Positions 35,839 through 45,661 of a DNA stretch of 64,000 bases are shown here, in pieces (position 1 is the first letter of the stretch; every line of letters starts with the position of its first letter). The notes beneath the pieces were generated by a model. That model worked only from the letters and a program-made list of their open reading frames with translations. It was not told the DNA's origin and did not search any database. Source of the DNA: Meiothermus sp. (GTDB lineage: Bacteria > Deinococcota > Deinococci > Deinococcales > Thermaceae); contig NZ_BPIM01000001.1 in the NCBI RefSeq assembly GCF_026004115.1, positions 124,001 through 188,000 on the forward strand, in the 5' to 3' direction. The position numbers and the translations under genes were made by a program.

Positions 35839-36117
35839 TTATACAGGATTCAAAAAGATAATCATCCAAACCAAAGACCCCTCAGAGGCTATCTTTTTGA
35901 ATCCTAGAGCACACCCCTCCCGAACGGCCGGCGAAAAAAGCGTCTCCTTTCCAAGGGGCGGTATCGCCCTCCGCTACGCGGATAACTTCCAAGGGGCGGT
36001 ATCGCCCTCCGCTACGCGGATAACTTCCAAGGGGCGGTATCGCCCTCCGCTACGCGGATAACTTCGGCCCGGTTAGTTCGCCGCCATCCGGCGCCGAACT
36101 AACCGAATCTGGTATTA
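35839..36117. repeat. MITE-like intergenic repeat, copy A (expanded)
   Basis: Begins TTATACAGGATTC and ends GAATCTGGTATTA, an imperfect terminal inverted repeat. Next to the left end is a hairpin with 15-bp arms, GGATTCAAAAAGATA and TATCTTTTTGAATCC; next to the right end is GTTAGTTCG...CGAACTAAC. The same layout occurs in copy B at 40851-40982 with near-identical sequence, but copy A has about 150 extra bases containing three tandem 38-bp units. It lies between bmpA and ade. Confidence 0.8.
35951..36064. repeat. Three tandem 38-bp repeats
   Basis: Units start at 35951, 35989 and 36027 and are identical. Each contains two small hairpins: GGGCG-GTAT-CGCCC and TCCGC-TAC-GCGGA. The unit is contiguous with no spacers. 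One further copy, reverse-complemented, is at 52304-52341 and shares the adjacent GCGAAAAAGCGTCTC flank. Function unknown. Confidence 0.9.
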
Positions 36118-36129
36118 CAAAAGCCGAGC

Positions 36130-37278
36130 TTACTTTGGCTCGTCCGGCACCTGGCCCACTACGCCCGGAGCCACCCACTGCATCTCATTGAGTTCTTTAA
36201 CGGTCATCCTGCGCCCGGCAGGCACCCGCAGCACCCCATTGCGGTCGCGGATGGGGCCGGTGAAGGGATCCCATTTGGGGTTTTGGCTCTGGATGTCCTT
36301 GTAGAGCTCCATAACCCTGTCGTACACGCTCATCCGCTTGCCGTTCACGGTCAGGGTTGCCTGCTTGAGGGCTGCCTCGAACTTGGGGTTGATGGGCATG
36401 CCCACCTGGGCCCCCAGCATGACCGCCTTTTCCTTGGCAAGCCACCAGTAGTCTACGTTTTGCAGGTTATTGGGGGTGTAGGTGCCGTTCTGGACTTTCT
36501 TCAGGATGTCGATGTAGATGACGCTCCAGTCCACCAATTGGCCCGAGACCACGTAGTCGGGGGCGTACTTATACATGGAGTTGTAGTGGCTGAAGCTGGG
36601 CACCTTGCGTCGGGCTGCGGTCTGGATGACGGTGGCGGTGTCCTCAGTGAAGGCCAGAATGTCGTTGCCTTCGGCCATCAAGGCCTCGGCAGCTTCGCGA
36701 GCTTTGACAGGATCGAACCAGGCATTAATCCACTTGACGTTCACGGTAGCCCGCGGGTTCACCGCCCTTACCCCTAGAGCAAAAGCTGAGATGTGGCGCT
36801 TGAGTTCAGGGATGGGGAAGGCTGCTACATAGCCTACCTTGCCGCTCTTGGTGAGGGCCCCGGCCATCAGGCCGTTCAGGTAGTAGATCTGGTAGAAGTC
36901 GGCCATGTAGGTGAGCATGTTGGGCGCCCGCTTAAAGCCGGATGCGTGCGCAAAAATTACGTTCGGGTACTTTTTGGCGGCCTCGAGGGTCGGATCCATG
37001 AAGTCGAAGGAGGTGGTAAAAATCACGTTACAACCCCCCGAGACCAGCCGGTCTACCGTGGCCAGGGTATCGGCCGGCTTGACCGATTCCACGTACTGGG
37101 TGCTGAGACCCGGAATGGCCTTTTCTGCCGCCCGGCGGGCCTCATCGTGGGCGTAGGTCCAACCCACATCGCCAATGGGGCCCACGTAAATGAAGCAGGC
37201 CTTCAGGTTGGCCTGCTGGGCCATCCCCATACCCAGAACCAAGGTCGCTACAATGCCCAACAACCAAGTCTTTCTCAT
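36130..37278 (-). CDS. BmpA-family ABC transporter substrate-binding protein (purine/nucleoside type)
   Basis: 382 aa. MRKTWLLGIVATLVLGMGMAQ is a signal peptide cut after about residue 20; no lipobox Cys is present at the cleavage point, so it seems to be periplasmic rather than a lipoprotein, unlike many BmpA relatives. ACFIYVGPIGDVGWTYAHDEARR, GGCNVIFTTSFDFMDP and GKVGYVAAFPIPELKRH are family segments. Two permeases and a double ATPase are immediately upstream in the same direction, and purine deaminases follow, so a purine base or nucleoside is the likely ligand. Confidence 0.88.
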   Translation of the reverse strand: MRKTWLLGIVATLVLGMGMAQQANLKACFIYVGPIGDVGWTYAHDEARRAAEKAIPGLSTQYVESVKPADTLATVDRLVSGGCNVIFTTSFDFMDPTLEAAKKYPNVIFAHASGFKRAPNMLTYMADFYQIYYLNGLMAGALTKSGKVGYVAAFPIPELKRHISAFALGVRAVNPRATVNVKWINAWFDPVKAREAAEALMAEGNDILAFTEDTATVIQTAARRKVPSFSHYNSMYKYAPDYVVSGQLVDWSVIYIDILKKVQNGTYTPNNLQNVDYWWLAKEKAVMLGAQVGMPINPKFEAALKQATLTVNGKRMSVYDRVMELYKDIQSQNPKWDPFTGPIRDRNGVLRVPAGRRMTVKELNEMQWVAPGVVGQVPDEPK

Positions 37279-37338
37279 GCAACCCTCCTGCTGCCCTTGC
37301 CCACATGCCCTTGTGGGTTTAGGGCCGATGCCATAGTT

Positions 37339-38211
37339 TTAGCGTTCGCCCCGCCGATAGGGCTTTCCCAGCGCTTCAGGGGCGTTGCCTTGCTGCCCGC
37401 GCAGCCCTGACAAAGCCAGCACAAGTATAACCAGAAGGTAGGGCAGGCTCGCAAACACCTCCGAGGGAATGGCGGCCTGGCCCTGCAACCTGAACTGAAG
37501 ATAGTACAACAGCCCAAAGAAAATGGCCCCAAATACCGCCCGGAGAGGGCTCCAGCCCACAAAAATCACCAGCGCCACCGCAATCCAGCCGAGCCCGGCC
37601 GTCATGCCATCGGTCCAGGAGGGGCGGTAGACCAGCGAGAGGTAGGCCCCGGCCAGCCCCGCCAGGGCACCCCCGGCGACCACCGCCGCGTAGCGCACCA
37701 CCGACACATTGAGCCCCAACAGGTCGGCGGCGGCGGGGTTCTCCCCTACCGAGCGTAGCGACAGGCCCAGCCGGGTGGCGTAGAACACAAACGTCAGCAA
37801 AACCGCCAACCCCACCGCCCCCAGGGTAAAAGGCCACTCGGGGGGCTGGTTAAAGAGGGGCTGCCCCTCGAAACGCTTGCCCAAAAGACCCGCAGTGCCC
37901 AGGCCCACCATGGTCAAGGCCAGCCCCGAAACAAACTGGTTGGCCTGGAGGGTAATGGTCACGAAGCCATGCAGCAAGGCGGCCACCCCCCCGGCCAGCA
38001 TGGCCGCCAGCACAGCCAGCCAGAGGTTGCCATCGCCTACCCCGCCACCAAAGGCCACCGCAAACCCCGCCAGGGCCCCCAGGGCCATCATGCCCTCTAC
38101 GCCCAGGTTGACCACCCCGGCCCGCTCGTTCAGGATGGCCCCCAGGCAGGCAATGAGCAAAGGGGTGCCAAAGGAGAGGGCTCGAGCCAGCGCATTGACG
38201 ATTTCTTCCAT
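37339..38211 (-). CDS. ABC transporter permease (nucleoside/sugar type, second subunit)
   Basis: 290 aa, hydrophobic throughout with about eight membrane segments. GAILNERAGVVNLGVEGMMALGALAGF at the N-terminus is the signature of the BPL/nucleoside permease partner (NupQ/YufQ type); GLNVSVVRYAAVVAGGALAGLAGAYLSL holds the ATPase-contacting loop. It starts 7 bp after the other permease gene and precedes bmpA by 60 bp. Function is inferred from the full four-gene set. Confidence 0.88.
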   Translation of the reverse strand: MEEIVNALARALSFGTPLLIACLGAILNERAGVVNLGVEGMMALGALAGFAVAFGGGVGDGNLWLAVLAAMLAGGVAALLHGFVTITLQANQFVSGLALTMVGLGTAGLLGKRFEGQPLFNQPPEWPFTLGAVGLAVLLTFVFYATRLGLSLRSVGENPAAADLLGLNVSVVRYAAVVAGGALAGLAGAYLSLVYRPSWTDGMTAGLGWIAVALVIFVGWSPLRAVFGAIFFGLLYYLQFRLQGQAAIPSEVFASLPYLLVILVLALSGLRGQQGNAPEALGKPYRRGER

Positions 38212-38218
38212 ATTTACC

Positions 38219-39268
38219 TTACCTTCGCAGACGGTAGCGCAAAAAGAGTTCGGAACCGATCAGACAAAATAGAATAATCCCGCTAAACACGTCCACTATT
38301 CGAAAGGGCATGTTAAAGCTCACCTTCAGAAGATCGCCCCCGGCCAGCACCAGACCCATCAGGGGGGCCGTAAGGAGCACCAGGGCCGGTTGTCCACGGG
38401 CCAGCCAGGCCACGATGATGGCGGTGAAGCCGTAGCCGGAGGAAAGCTGGCTGGGCTCAATCAGGCGGTGGTGGATGCCCGCAATCTCCCCCACCCCGGC
38501 CAGCCCGGCCAGGCCCCCGGTGATCAGGGCCAGCAGAAGCAGGAGCCGCCCCTGGGCCAGGCCCAGATAGCGCGCTGCCCCGGGGTTCTCGCCCACGATG
38601 CGCAGGCGGAAGCCCAGGGTGGTGCGGAAAAGCAGGAACTGCAGCAGCAGGGCCAGCAGTACACCCAAAAGCAGGGTGGGCCAGTGAACGCTCGAGCCGG
38701 GCCAGACCGGAAGCTGCTGGTACTCGGCAAAGCGGTCGGAGTAGATGTAACCCCGCACGTCCTTGCCCCGCCAGGGGCCATTGATCAGGAAGATAACCAG
38801 GTGCTGGGCCACATAGTTGAGCATTAGGGTGGAGAGGATTTCGTTCACGCTGAAGCGCAGGCGCAGCCAGGCCGCCAGACCGCACCACAGCGCCCCGCCC
38901 AGGGCTCCGGCCAGAACCATGACCGGCAGGCTCAAAGGAGGGGGCAGAGGCAGGAAAAGCGCCACCCCGGCGGCCAGCACCGCCCCCAGCAAAACCTGGC
39001 CCTCTGCCCCGATGTTATAGAACTGGGTACGAAAGGCCAGGGTCAGGCCCACCCCAATGAGAAGCAGGGGGATGCTGCGCCGGAAAATCTCCTGCCAGCC
39101 CTTGGCTTCCAGCAGCGTGCCCGCAAACATGGCCCGGTAGACCTCGAGGGGATTCTGACCATAGACCCAAAACACCGTCCCCACCAGTATAAAAGCCAGC
39201 CCCAGGGCCAGCAGCGTAACCCCCAGCACCCGCCAGGGCGAGGCGCTGGGCAAAGGCTCGAGCCTCAC
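38219..39268 (-). CDS. ABC transporter permease (nucleoside/sugar type, first subunit)
   Basis: 349 aa with multiple membrane segments. FRTQFYNIGAEGQVLLGAVLAAG is the conserved loop of the NupP/YufP-type permease; FSVNEILSTLMLNYVAQHL and LGLAQGRLLLLLALITGGLAGLAGVGEI follow, the latter containing the coupling-helix region. The GTG start overlaps the ATPase stop by 4 bp (GTGA). It should form a heterodimeric channel with the permease encoded by the next gene. Confidence 0.88.
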   Translation of the reverse strand: MRLEPLPSASPWRVLGVTLLALGLAFILVGTVFWVYGQNPLEVYRAMFAGTLLEAKGWQEIFRRSIPLLLIGVGLTLAFRTQFYNIGAEGQVLLGAVLAAGVALFLPLPPPLSLPVMVLAGALGGALWCGLAAWLRLRFSVNEILSTLMLNYVAQHLVIFLINGPWRGKDVRGYIYSDRFAEYQQLPVWPGSSVHWPTLLLGVLLALLLQFLLFRTTLGFRLRIVGENPGAARYLGLAQGRLLLLLALITGGLAGLAGVGEIAGIHHRLIEPSQLSSGYGFTAIIVAWLARGQPALVLLTAPLMGLVLAGGDLLKVSFNMPFRIVDVFSGIILFCLIGSELFLRYRLRR

Positions 39269-40764
39269 GCTGCACCCCCGGTCATCCAGAGGCCCACTGC
39301 CTCACGGGAGACCTGCTCGGCGGCAAATGGCCCTTTCAGTGCGCCGCGGTAGAGCACCCCGATGTGGTCGGAGAGCGAAAGCAGTTCTTCCAGGTCTTCC
39401 GAAACCAGAAGCACCGCCGCCCCCTGCTGGGTTTTTTCCAGCAAGACCTGGTGTACCTGCTCGGTCGCGCCAATGTCGAGGCCATAGGTGGGGTGGACGG
39501 CCAGGATGAGTTGGGGCTCCCCGGCCAGCTCGCGGGCCAGGATGACCTTCTGGATGTTGCCGCCCGAAAGAAGCCTCGAGGGCGTGTGCAGGCTGGGGGT
39601 GGCAATGGCATAGGCCCGCACCTGTGCCTCGGCCTGGGCCAGGAAGGCTGCCGGGTTCAGCAGGGCGCCTCGCGCCAGGGGGGGGCGGTCGAAGGTGCGC
39701 AAGGCCAGGTTCTCGGCCACGTTCATGCTGGGCACCGTGCCCATATGCAGGCGGTCTTCTGGAATGTGGGCCACCCCCAGATCGAAGAGGCGGGCCGGGT
39801 GGGCTGGCAAAGGCTGGCCCTGGAGTTTTACCGAGCCAGCCTCGGCCGTGCGCAAGCCCGCCAGCACCTCCACCAGCTCGCTTTGGCCGTTGCCTGCCAC
39901 CCCGGCGATGCCCAGAATCTCCCCCCGGCGGAGCTTGAAGGAAACCCCCCGCAAAGCCGGAAGGTTGCGGCTCGAGCGGGCCTGCAAGTTTTCAACCTCG
40001 AGCACCGCCTCCCCCAGCGGAACCGCTTTTCGTTTACGCTCGAAACTAATGTTTTTCCCCACCATTAACTCGGCCAGCCTGGTTTTGCTGGCCTCGCAGG
40101 TAGGCAGGCTGCCCACCACCCGCCCCCGGCGCAGCACCACACAGCGGTCAGCAATGGAGAGCACCTCCTCGAGCTTGTGGGAGATAAATATCAAGGACTT
40201 GCCCGCCGCCTTCAGCTCGCGCATCACCCGGAACAAAGCCTCGGCCTCCTGCGGGGTGAGCACGCTGGTCGGCTCGTCCAGGATGAGCACCTTGGCCCCC
40301 CGCAGCAAGGCCCGCACAATCTCGACCCGCTGTTTCTCGCCGGGCGAAAGCTGGGCCACCCGGGCCTTAGGGTCTACCTCCAGGCCGTAGCCCTGGGCCA
40401 GCCGCTCCACCAGGGGCCCGATGCGCTGCGCCGGCAGCAGGGGGCTGCCTATACCCAGAGCCAGGTTCTCCGCAACCGTGTGGCGGCTGACCAGGGTGGG
40501 GTGCTGGGGCACCAGCCCAATGCCGAGCCGAAGGGCGTCTAAGGGCGAGGCGATGCGAACCGGCCGGCCCTCTACAAGCATCTCGCCCTCGTCGGGGTGG
40601 TAAAGGCCATAGAGGATAGAAACCAGGGTGGACTTGCCCGCCCCGTTCTCGCCCAAAAGGGCCAACACCTCGCCGGGATAGATCTCGAGGCTCACCCCAT
40701 CGTTGGCGACCACCCCGGGAAAGCGTTTGGTGATGTTTTTGAGTTGCAACAGGGGCTCACCCAT
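39265..40764 (-). CDS. ABC transporter double ATPase (nucleoside/sugar type)
   Basis: 499 aa with two ATPase domains. The first (1-240) has Walker A GENGAGKS, LSPGEKQRVEIVRALL and Walker B KVLILDEPTSVLTP. The second (about 255-499) has a degenerate Walker A (GVAGNGQSEL), LLSGGNIQKVILAREL and LILAVHPTYGLD in place of Walker B. One active and one degenerate site is normal for this sugar/nucleoside ATPase type (NupO, RbsA-like). It is first in the transporter operon, and the BTAD regulator is divergent from it. Confidence 0.92.
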   Translation of the reverse strand: MGEPLLQLKNITKRFPGVVANDGVSLEIYPGEVLALLGENGAGKSTLVSILYGLYHPDEGEMLVEGRPVRIASPLDALRLGIGLVPQHPTLVSRHTVAENLALGIGSPLLPAQRIGPLVERLAQGYGLEVDPKARVAQLSPGEKQRVEIVRALLRGAKVLILDEPTSVLTPQEAEALFRVMRELKAAGKSLIFISHKLEEVLSIADRCVVLRRGRVVGSLPTCEASKTRLAELMVGKNISFERKRKAVPLGEAVLEVENLQARSSRNLPALRGVSFKLRRGEILGIAGVAGNGQSELVEVLAGLRTAEAGSVKLQGQPLPAHPARLFDLGVAHIPEDRLHMGTVPSMNVAENLALRTFDRPPLARGALLNPAAFLAQAEAQVRAYAIATPSLHTPSRLLSGGNIQKVILARELAGEPQLILAVHPTYGLDIGATEQVHQVLLEKTQQGAAVLLVSEDLEELLSLSDHIGVLYRGALKGPFAAEQVSREAVGLWMTGGAA

Positions 40765-40850
40765 TGCGAGAAATCATATCGCAAAGCCCGCGCGCCACAG
40801 GGTAGCTCAACTGCGTTGCGAGTCGAAAGGCAACCAGGACAGCAGGCGGG

Positions 40851-40982
40851 TTATACCGGATTCAAAAAGATAATCATCCAAACCAAAGACCCCCAGAGGC
40901 TATCTTTTTGAATCCTAGAGCGCTCCCTTCGGCCTTGTTAGTTCGCCGCCATCCGGCGCCGAACTAACCGAATGTGGTATTA
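40851..40982. repeat. MITE-like intergenic repeat, copy B
   Basis: 132 bp with terminal repeats TTATACCGGATTC and GAATGTGGTATTA, the internal 15-bp-arm hairpin GGATTCAAAAAGATA / TATCTTTTTGAATCC, and the GTTAGTTCG...CGAACTAAC hairpin. Nearly identical to both ends of copy A. It occupies the divergent gap between the purine transporter operon and the BTAD regulator, so it may carry or move promoter elements. The rest of the 327-bp gap shows nothing firm. Confidence 0.82.
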
Positions 40983-41091
40983 AAAGTTAACTTCACCCCA
41001 AATAACCCGGCCCTTTGCTATCCTCTAACTACACTGAATGCAGCAAACGGCATAAGCCTGTTTCCCATCTGAATCTGGAAAGCCTCACACC

Positions 41092-44000
41092 ATGCTGCAA
41101 ATTGAGCTACTGGGTTCTCCCAAACTGCGCTGCGAAGAGCGGGAACTGGATCCGCCGCGCAAGGTGGTTGCATTGCTGGCCTTTCTAGCCCTCGAGGGCC
41201 GCCAGCCCCGCCATCGGTTGGTTGAGCTGCTGTGGGGAGGCCACGCAGAGAGCCGAGGGCAGCACAATCTGCGGCAGACGCTGTATCGGCTGAGCAACAG
41301 CCCCTTGGGGGCCTACATCCATGCCGGACGTGAGCAGATCGAGCTGATCCAGTTTGAGCTGGACGTACAGCGCTTTTTGTCCCAGGTCGAGGCGCAACAC
41401 TGGCCCGAGGCGCTAGCAACCTACAAAGGCGATTTTTTGCAAGGCTTGGAGCTGGAAGAGGAAACCTACAGCGACTGGCTATGGCGCTGGCGCGAGCGGC
41501 TGGGGCGGCTTTGGGTGGTGGCCCTTGGGGGTCGGGCCAAACAGCTCGAGGCCGACGGGAAAATCCAGCTTGCCCTGGAACTTTACCAGGAGCTTATTCG
41601 CCACGACGAGCTGCAGGAACATTTTCACCGCGAGGCCATGCGGCTTTATGCGTTGCTCGGGCAGACCGAGGGGGCTCTGCAACAGTACAAGCGGCTGTGT
41701 GAGGTGTTGCGGCGGGAGCTGGCCTTAGAACCGCTACCGGAAACCCAGGCCCTGGCCGAGCAGATCCGCCGGCGCAAACCGACCGCTCGGGTGCGACCCG
41801 AAGCCCCCAGCAGCCCCCACTTCAACCCACCGCTGGTAGGGCGAGCCTCGGCCCTCGAGCAGCTCGAGGCCGCCTGGCAACACCAAAACATCCTGCTCAT
41901 CGCCGGCCCGGCAGGGGTGGGCAAGAGCCGTCTGGCCAAAGAATTGCTGGCCGATAAGGGCCCCTACATTACGCTCTCGGGACAACCCGGCGATGGGCCG
42001 ACCCCCTATGCTTCCATGACCCGCTGGGTGCGCCAGGCCCTGAGCACCAAGCCCGACCTGCAGCCGAAAAGCTGGATACGCCTCGAGGCTTCCCGCCTGG
42101 TTCCCGAGTTGTGCGAAACCCCTCCGCCGCCGCTGGACGAAAGCACCCTGGTGCGGTTTTTCTCGGGGCTGGTGGAGTTGATGATACAGGCCCATGGCAG
42201 CACGGTTTTTCTCAGTGAGGACGAACACTACAGCGACCCCTGGAGCCTCCGGGCGCTGGCGGTGGGGCTGGAGCAGCGCGGGGCATTGGCTCGGTTGGTG
42301 GTCACGGTGCGCCCCGACGAGGTGGGGCCGGAGGTGGCCCGTCGCTATCAAGACTGGCGTAACGGCCAGAGGGCCGCCTGGCTCGAGCTAGAACCCCTGA
42401 GCGAGCTCGAGGTGGCCGAACTCATTGCCCACCTTTCCGGGCGGCCATCCCGGCTGTTTCCGCAGCGGGTCTACCGGGCCACCTCGGGCAACCCGCTCTT
42501 TGTGCTGGAGACCCTGCGTAGCCTCTTCGAGTCCGGTGAGCTGCGCTTAGAGGAGGGCGGTGTGTGGAAGACCCCTTACGACGAGTCCACCCACGACTAC
42601 ACCGAGCTGCCCATCGCCCCCAGCGTGCGCCAGGCCATCCTGGGCCGCCTCGAGCACCAGGGGGCGGCGGTGCGGCGCAGCCTGGAAGTAGCGGCGCTGG
42701 TCGGCGAAGAAACCTTTGACTCCCACCTGCTGGCCCAGGCCAGCGCGCTTTCGGACTGGGAGGTCTGCGAGGCGCTGGAGCAGGCCTGCCAGTATCACCT
42801 GCTGAAGAACACGCCCCAGGGCTACCGCTTCACCCACGACCTGATCGCCCGCACCATCGCCGAAACCCTGCAACCCGACCGCCGCAAGCTGATTTCGGCC
42901 CGCCTGGCCCAGCACTTTGCCCAGCAGGCGGTACACCCGGCCCAGGTTGCCGGCTATTTCCAAATGGCCGGACAGTCCGAGCAGGCCGCGGTGTGGTGGC
43001 GCAGAGCTGCCTTGCAAACCCACGGCTTGGGGGCCTACCAGGAGGCCGACGGGTACTTTTTGCGAACCCTGGAAATTCTGCCCCCCGAACACCCCCAGCG
43101 TTTCGAGGCCCTGAACCAGCGCTTTTATTTGAGCCGCCAGGTGGGGCATGCCGGCCCCAAGGAACAACTAGCCCAGCTCGAGGAGATGCAGCAAATCGCC
43201 CAAACACCCCTCCAGCGCTCGAGCGTATGGTTCTACCGGGGGATGGTGCTCGACGACCAGTACGACCTAGCCGGCGCCATGGAGGCCAGCCGGCGGGCCT
43301 ACGCGTATGCCCTCGAGGTCTCCCCTGCCGAGGCCTTCTACCCGCTGGTTTTTGTGACCCACTACCAGCGCGACCTAGGGCTCTTACAAGAAGCCCACCA
43401 GGACGGACTCGAGGCGCTCAAGCTGGCGCAAAGCCTCACGCCCCATCACCAGATCGAGGCCCGGCTTTGCCATAGCCTGACCCTGATGCTTCAGGAACGG
43501 CCTACCGAGGCCCTGGACTGGGTCGAGCAGGCCGAGGGCCTGATGCGGCAGCACAGCCCGGCCCCCTCAGGCTTCTGGCTCTTGCAAGAGCGCATTGGGA
43601 TGGTGCGGGCGCGGGTGCATCTGAGCCAGGGTTGCTACGCCAAAGCCATTGGCGAGACCGAGGACATCCTCCAAAAAGCCAGGCAGGGTGGGGTGCAACG
43701 CCAGGAGCTGATAGCCCTATTGGTGCGGGCCGAGGCCTGGCTGGGGCTGGGCCAGACCACCGAGGCCACGCGGGATCTGGAGCGGGCCTTAGAGCTCTCA
43801 GAAAACCTCCAGTGGGGCGCCCCCGAGGTCAAACATCTTTACGCCGAGCTCGAGCTGGCCCAGCACAACCCCAAAGCCGCCCTGCGTCTGGCCCAGGAGG
43901 CCCTCGAAACCGCCTGTAGCGAGACCCAGAAAATAAACCTCCTTTACAGCCGAGGCGGGGCCTGGCTGGCGCTGAAGGAGCGGGCTAAGGCCCGAGCCGA

Positions 44001-44097
44001 CCTCGAGCAAGCCCTTGCGCTGCACGGCGGCATCGTCCGGTTCCGCAGCGTCGGCGAGCAAGCCCTCCGGGCCCGGCTGGCAATGACGTTCGAGTGA
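41092..44097 (+). CDS. BTAD-AAA-TPR transcriptional regulator (SARP/AfsR-like)
   Basis: 1001 aa. Residues about 1-95 form a winged-helix segment ([22 protein letters not shown]), followed by a bacterial transcriptional activator (BTAD) helical domain to about 225. An AAA/STAND ATPase follows with Walker A GPAGVGKS at 272-279. The C-terminal half is TPR-like helical repeats (e.g. [30 protein letters not shown]). Such proteins sense a signal through the TPR/STAND part and activate transcription through the BTAD part. It is divergent from the purine transporter and followed by small exported-protein genes; either set could be its target. No ligand can be inferred. Confidence 0.85.
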   Translation: MLQIELLGSPKLRCEERELDPPRKVVALLAFLALEGRQPRHRLVELLWGGHAESRGQHNLRQTLYRLSNSPLGAYIHAGREQIELIQFELDVQRFLSQVEAQHWPEALATYKGDFLQGLELEEETYSDWLWRWRERLGRLWVVALGGRAKQLEADGKIQLALELYQELIRHDELQEHFHREAMRLYALLGQTEGALQQYKRLCEVLRRELALEPLPETQALAEQIRRRKPTARVRPEAPSSPHFNPPLVGRASALEQLEAAWQHQNILLIAGPAGVGKSRLAKELLADKGPYITLSGQPGDGPTPYASMTRWVRQALSTKPDLQPKSWIRLEASRLVPELCETPPPPLDESTLVRFFSGLVELMIQAHGSTVFLSEDEHYSDPWSLRALAVGLEQRGALARLVVTVRPDEVGPEVARRYQDWRNGQRAAWLELEPLSELEVAELIAHLSGRPSRLFPQRVYRATSGNPLFVLETLRSLFESGELRLEEGGVWKTPYDESTHDYTELPIAPSVRQAILGRLEHQGAAVRRSLEVAALVGEETFDSHLLAQASALSDWEVCEALEQACQYHLLKNTPQGYRFTHDLIARTIAETLQPDRRKLISARLAQHFAQQAVHPAQVAGYFQMAGQSEQAAVWWRRAALQTHGLGAYQEADGYFLRTLEILPPEHPQRFEALNQRFYLSRQVGHAGPKEQLAQLEEMQQIAQTPLQRSSVWFYRGMVLDDQYDLAGAMEASRRAYAYALEVSPAEAFYPLVFVTHYQRDLGLLQEAHQDGLEALKLAQSLTPHHQIEARLCHSLTLMLQERPTEALDWVEQAEGLMRQHSPAPSGFWLLQERIGMVRARVHLSQGCYAKAIGETEDILQKARQGGVQRQELIALLVRAEAWLGLGQTTEATRDLERALELSENLQWGAPEVKHLYAELELAQHNPKAALRLAQEALETACSETQKINLLYSRGGAWLALKERAKARADLEQALALHGGIVRFRSVGEQALRARLAMTFE

Positions 44098-44125
44098 CGC
44101 ACCCCTTGCTACCCTCGGTCTGGCG

Positions 44126-44320
44126 ATGGAAGCGAAGCCCCCCCAACCGCTCGACCTGGTGCTGCACCTCGAGCCAGCCACACCCCAACAACCCTGGCGG
44201 GCGGTTCTCTTGGATCCCGAAACCGGTAAGCGGCACGAGTTCGAGAGCCCGCTGTTGCTTTTGCAGTACCTGGAGCAGCTCTGCCGGAACTCGGGCGGGC
44301 GGGTTTTTGGGATTCGCTGA
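44126..44320 (+). CDS. Small hypothetical protein, 64 aa
   Basis: [20 protein letters not shown]... ends with [22 protein letters not shown]. It starts 28 bp after the BTAD regulator on the same strand. [29 protein letters not shown] looks like a compact beta-beta-helix unit, similar to small domains found beside BTAD or secreted-protein genes, but I do not recognise a family. No signal peptide. A strong ribosome site is not seen, so translation may be coupled to the regulator. Confidence 0.6.
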   Translation: MEAKPPQPLDLVLHLEPATPQQPWRAVLLDPETGKRHEFESPLLLLQYLEQLCRNSGGRVFGIR

Positions 44321-44343
44321 AGCCATCCCAAAGGGAGCAACCC

Positions 44344-44475
44344 ATGAAACAAACCCTTGGACGGCTCATCCTCCTGGCCCTGGTTCTGGCCACCCTGGTG
44401 GCCTGTGGGGGCGGAGGCGGCGGCAATGCAGGCATCTGGGACAACAGCCGGTGGGATCAGGCCAACTGGCAGTAG
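44344..44475 (+). CDS. Small lipoprotein, 43 aa
   Basis: AAGGGAG precedes the ATG. The N-terminus [21 protein letters not shown] is a complete lipoprotein signal with lipobox LVAC, so Cys21 should be lipidated. The mature part is only about 23 residues: six glycines, then [16 protein letters not shown], rich in Trp and Asn. It sits between the 64-aa gene and an exported protein gene on the same strand. Function unknown; the short glycine linker and W/N tail suggest a surface-exposed peptide. Confidence 0.65.
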   Translation: MKQTLGRLILLALVLATLVACGGGGGGNAGIWDNSRWDQANWQ

Positions 44476-44483
44476 GAGGACGT

Positions 44484-45185
44484 ATGCGCGGGAAAAACTT
44501 GTTCTTTTTCGTGTTGGGTGCAGGCATCGTGGCTTCTGGGCTATGGGCGCTGAGCGTGGGGGCGCTCACCAGCTTCAGCGCGGGCACGCCCATCAGGGCC
44601 AGCGAGGTCAACCAGAACTTCACCACGCTGCGTAGCGCCATCGAGGCCCTCGAGGAGCGGCCCATAGGAGCCAGTTTCGGGACAAGCCTCGTTGGGAGCA
44701 ATGTTCCACCCAATGCAGGCTTTAAGGTGCGAAATAATGGTGCGCTAAGCGTCGCTCTACAAGGAGAGGTTGCCGGCACAGGCTGGGGTGTCAGGGGCAC
44801 TACGGGTTCGGATGGAATCGGCGTTGAGGGCGAATCGCTTAGTGGTTCGGGTGCTGGGGTCTCGGCTAAAGCTACCGTGACGGGTACTGCATTGCTGGTG
44901 GACGGCAGCATCGGGGTAAGAGGCAACAAACCAGCCTTCTTACACACCGCAATACCTTCCAACATCAACGGCCCGCGCACCACGCTGGACAACCCCCAAA
45001 CAAATAACAATTCCAACGCAATCCTGATTGTTACGCACGTAAGCTCAGGTGCCGACCCATTCATCAATGCGCCCATTGGGGTTTCCTACGATGCCGGTGC
45101 AGGCCGCTGGCGCATTTTCCGGGCCGATGGGATTGACATGCCTGTCGGAGCCAAGTTCAACGTGCTGGTCATCAAGCAGCTCTAA
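44484..45185 (+). CDS. Exported/anchored protein with [14 protein letters not shown] motif (copy 1)
   Basis: 233 aa from an ATG 5 bases after [34 protein letters not shown] is an N-terminal membrane segment or uncleaved signal; then [28 protein letters not shown], a motif common in cell-surface and tail-like proteins that precedes a short coiled coil. The remainder is Gly/Thr/Ser-rich with repeated V-x-G turns ([17 protein letters not shown]), a beta-solenoid or fibre-like composition. The gene at 45662 shares the same opening. Function unknown; surface location is inferred. Confidence 0.65.
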   Translation: MRGKNLFFFVLGAGIVASGLWALSVGALTSFSAGTPIRASEVNQNFTTLRSAIEALEERPIGASFGTSLVGSNVPPNAGFKVRNNGALSVALQGEVAGTGWGVRGTTGSDGIGVEGESLSGSGAGVSAKATVTGTALLVDGSIGVRGNKPAFLHTAIPSNINGPRTTLDNPQTNNNSNAILIVTHVSSGADPFINAPIGVSYDAGAGRWRIFRADGIDMPVGAKFNVLVIKQL

Positions 45186-45199
45186 AAAGGGATGATTAC

Positions 45200-45652
45200 A
45201 TGAAAAAAGCGTGGATACCGGGGTTCTTACTCCTACTTTCCTGGGCCTGGGCCGCCGATTTTAGCGTGGGGGGTGGCCTAAGCTTCAACGCCGGGAGCGG
45301 GGGCTCCTCGGCCCAGGGCAACGTGCAGTTCACGGTTCGCAATCTGGTGCAGGCCAGCCCGCTCACGGTGCATCTGCGGGCGGTGGCCGATGCCGCCCTC
45401 AGCAGCAACTTTACCGCCGCCATCAGTGCGGGGCCGCTGGCAAGCCTGAACCTCGACCCGCTGCAAATTTACGCCGGCCCCAGCTTGGGGCTGCTGTTCT
45501 CGGGCGGGGGCGTGACCGGCCCCATCTTTGCCCTAGCGGCGGGCCTCGAGCTCCCCACCGGCAACGTGTACACCTTCCTCGAGGGGGTCTTCACCTTCAA
45601 CGGCCCCAGCGCCGGTTTTGGCCTGCGGGGCGGGGTCAACGTGCGTTTGTGA
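45200..45652 (+). CDS. Predicted outer-membrane or secreted beta-rich protein, 150 aa
   Basis: MKKAWIPGFLLLLSWAWAADF is a cleavable signal peptide (A-W-A before D20). The mature protein alternates hydrophobic and small residues in strands separated by glycine turns (VGGGLSFNAGSGGSSAQGN, YAGPSLGLLFSGGG, GFGLRGGVNVRL) and ends with an Arg-Leu beta strand, as small outer-membrane barrels do. No family recognised. It lies 14 bp after copy 1 and 9 bp before copy 2 of the AGTPIRA-motif proteins, so all are probably one operon. Confidence 0.65.
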   Translation: MKKAWIPGFLLLLSWAWAADFSVGGGLSFNAGSGGSSAQGNVQFTVRNLVQASPLTVHLRAVADAALSSNFTAAISAGPLASLNLDPLQIYAGPSLGLLFSGGGVTGPIFALAAGLELPTGNVYTFLEGVFTFNGPSAGFGLRGGVNVRL

Positions 45653-45661
45653 GGCACCGCT

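Noticed and set aside
35951-36064. CRISPR array
   Set aside because: The 38-bp units are directly contiguous with no spacers, and there are only three; no cas genes are nearby.
36105-36120. Rho-independent terminator after bmpA
   Set aside because: The hairpin belongs to the repeated element and has no following T-run on the - strand; it may end transcripts, but it is better described as part of the MITE-like repeat.
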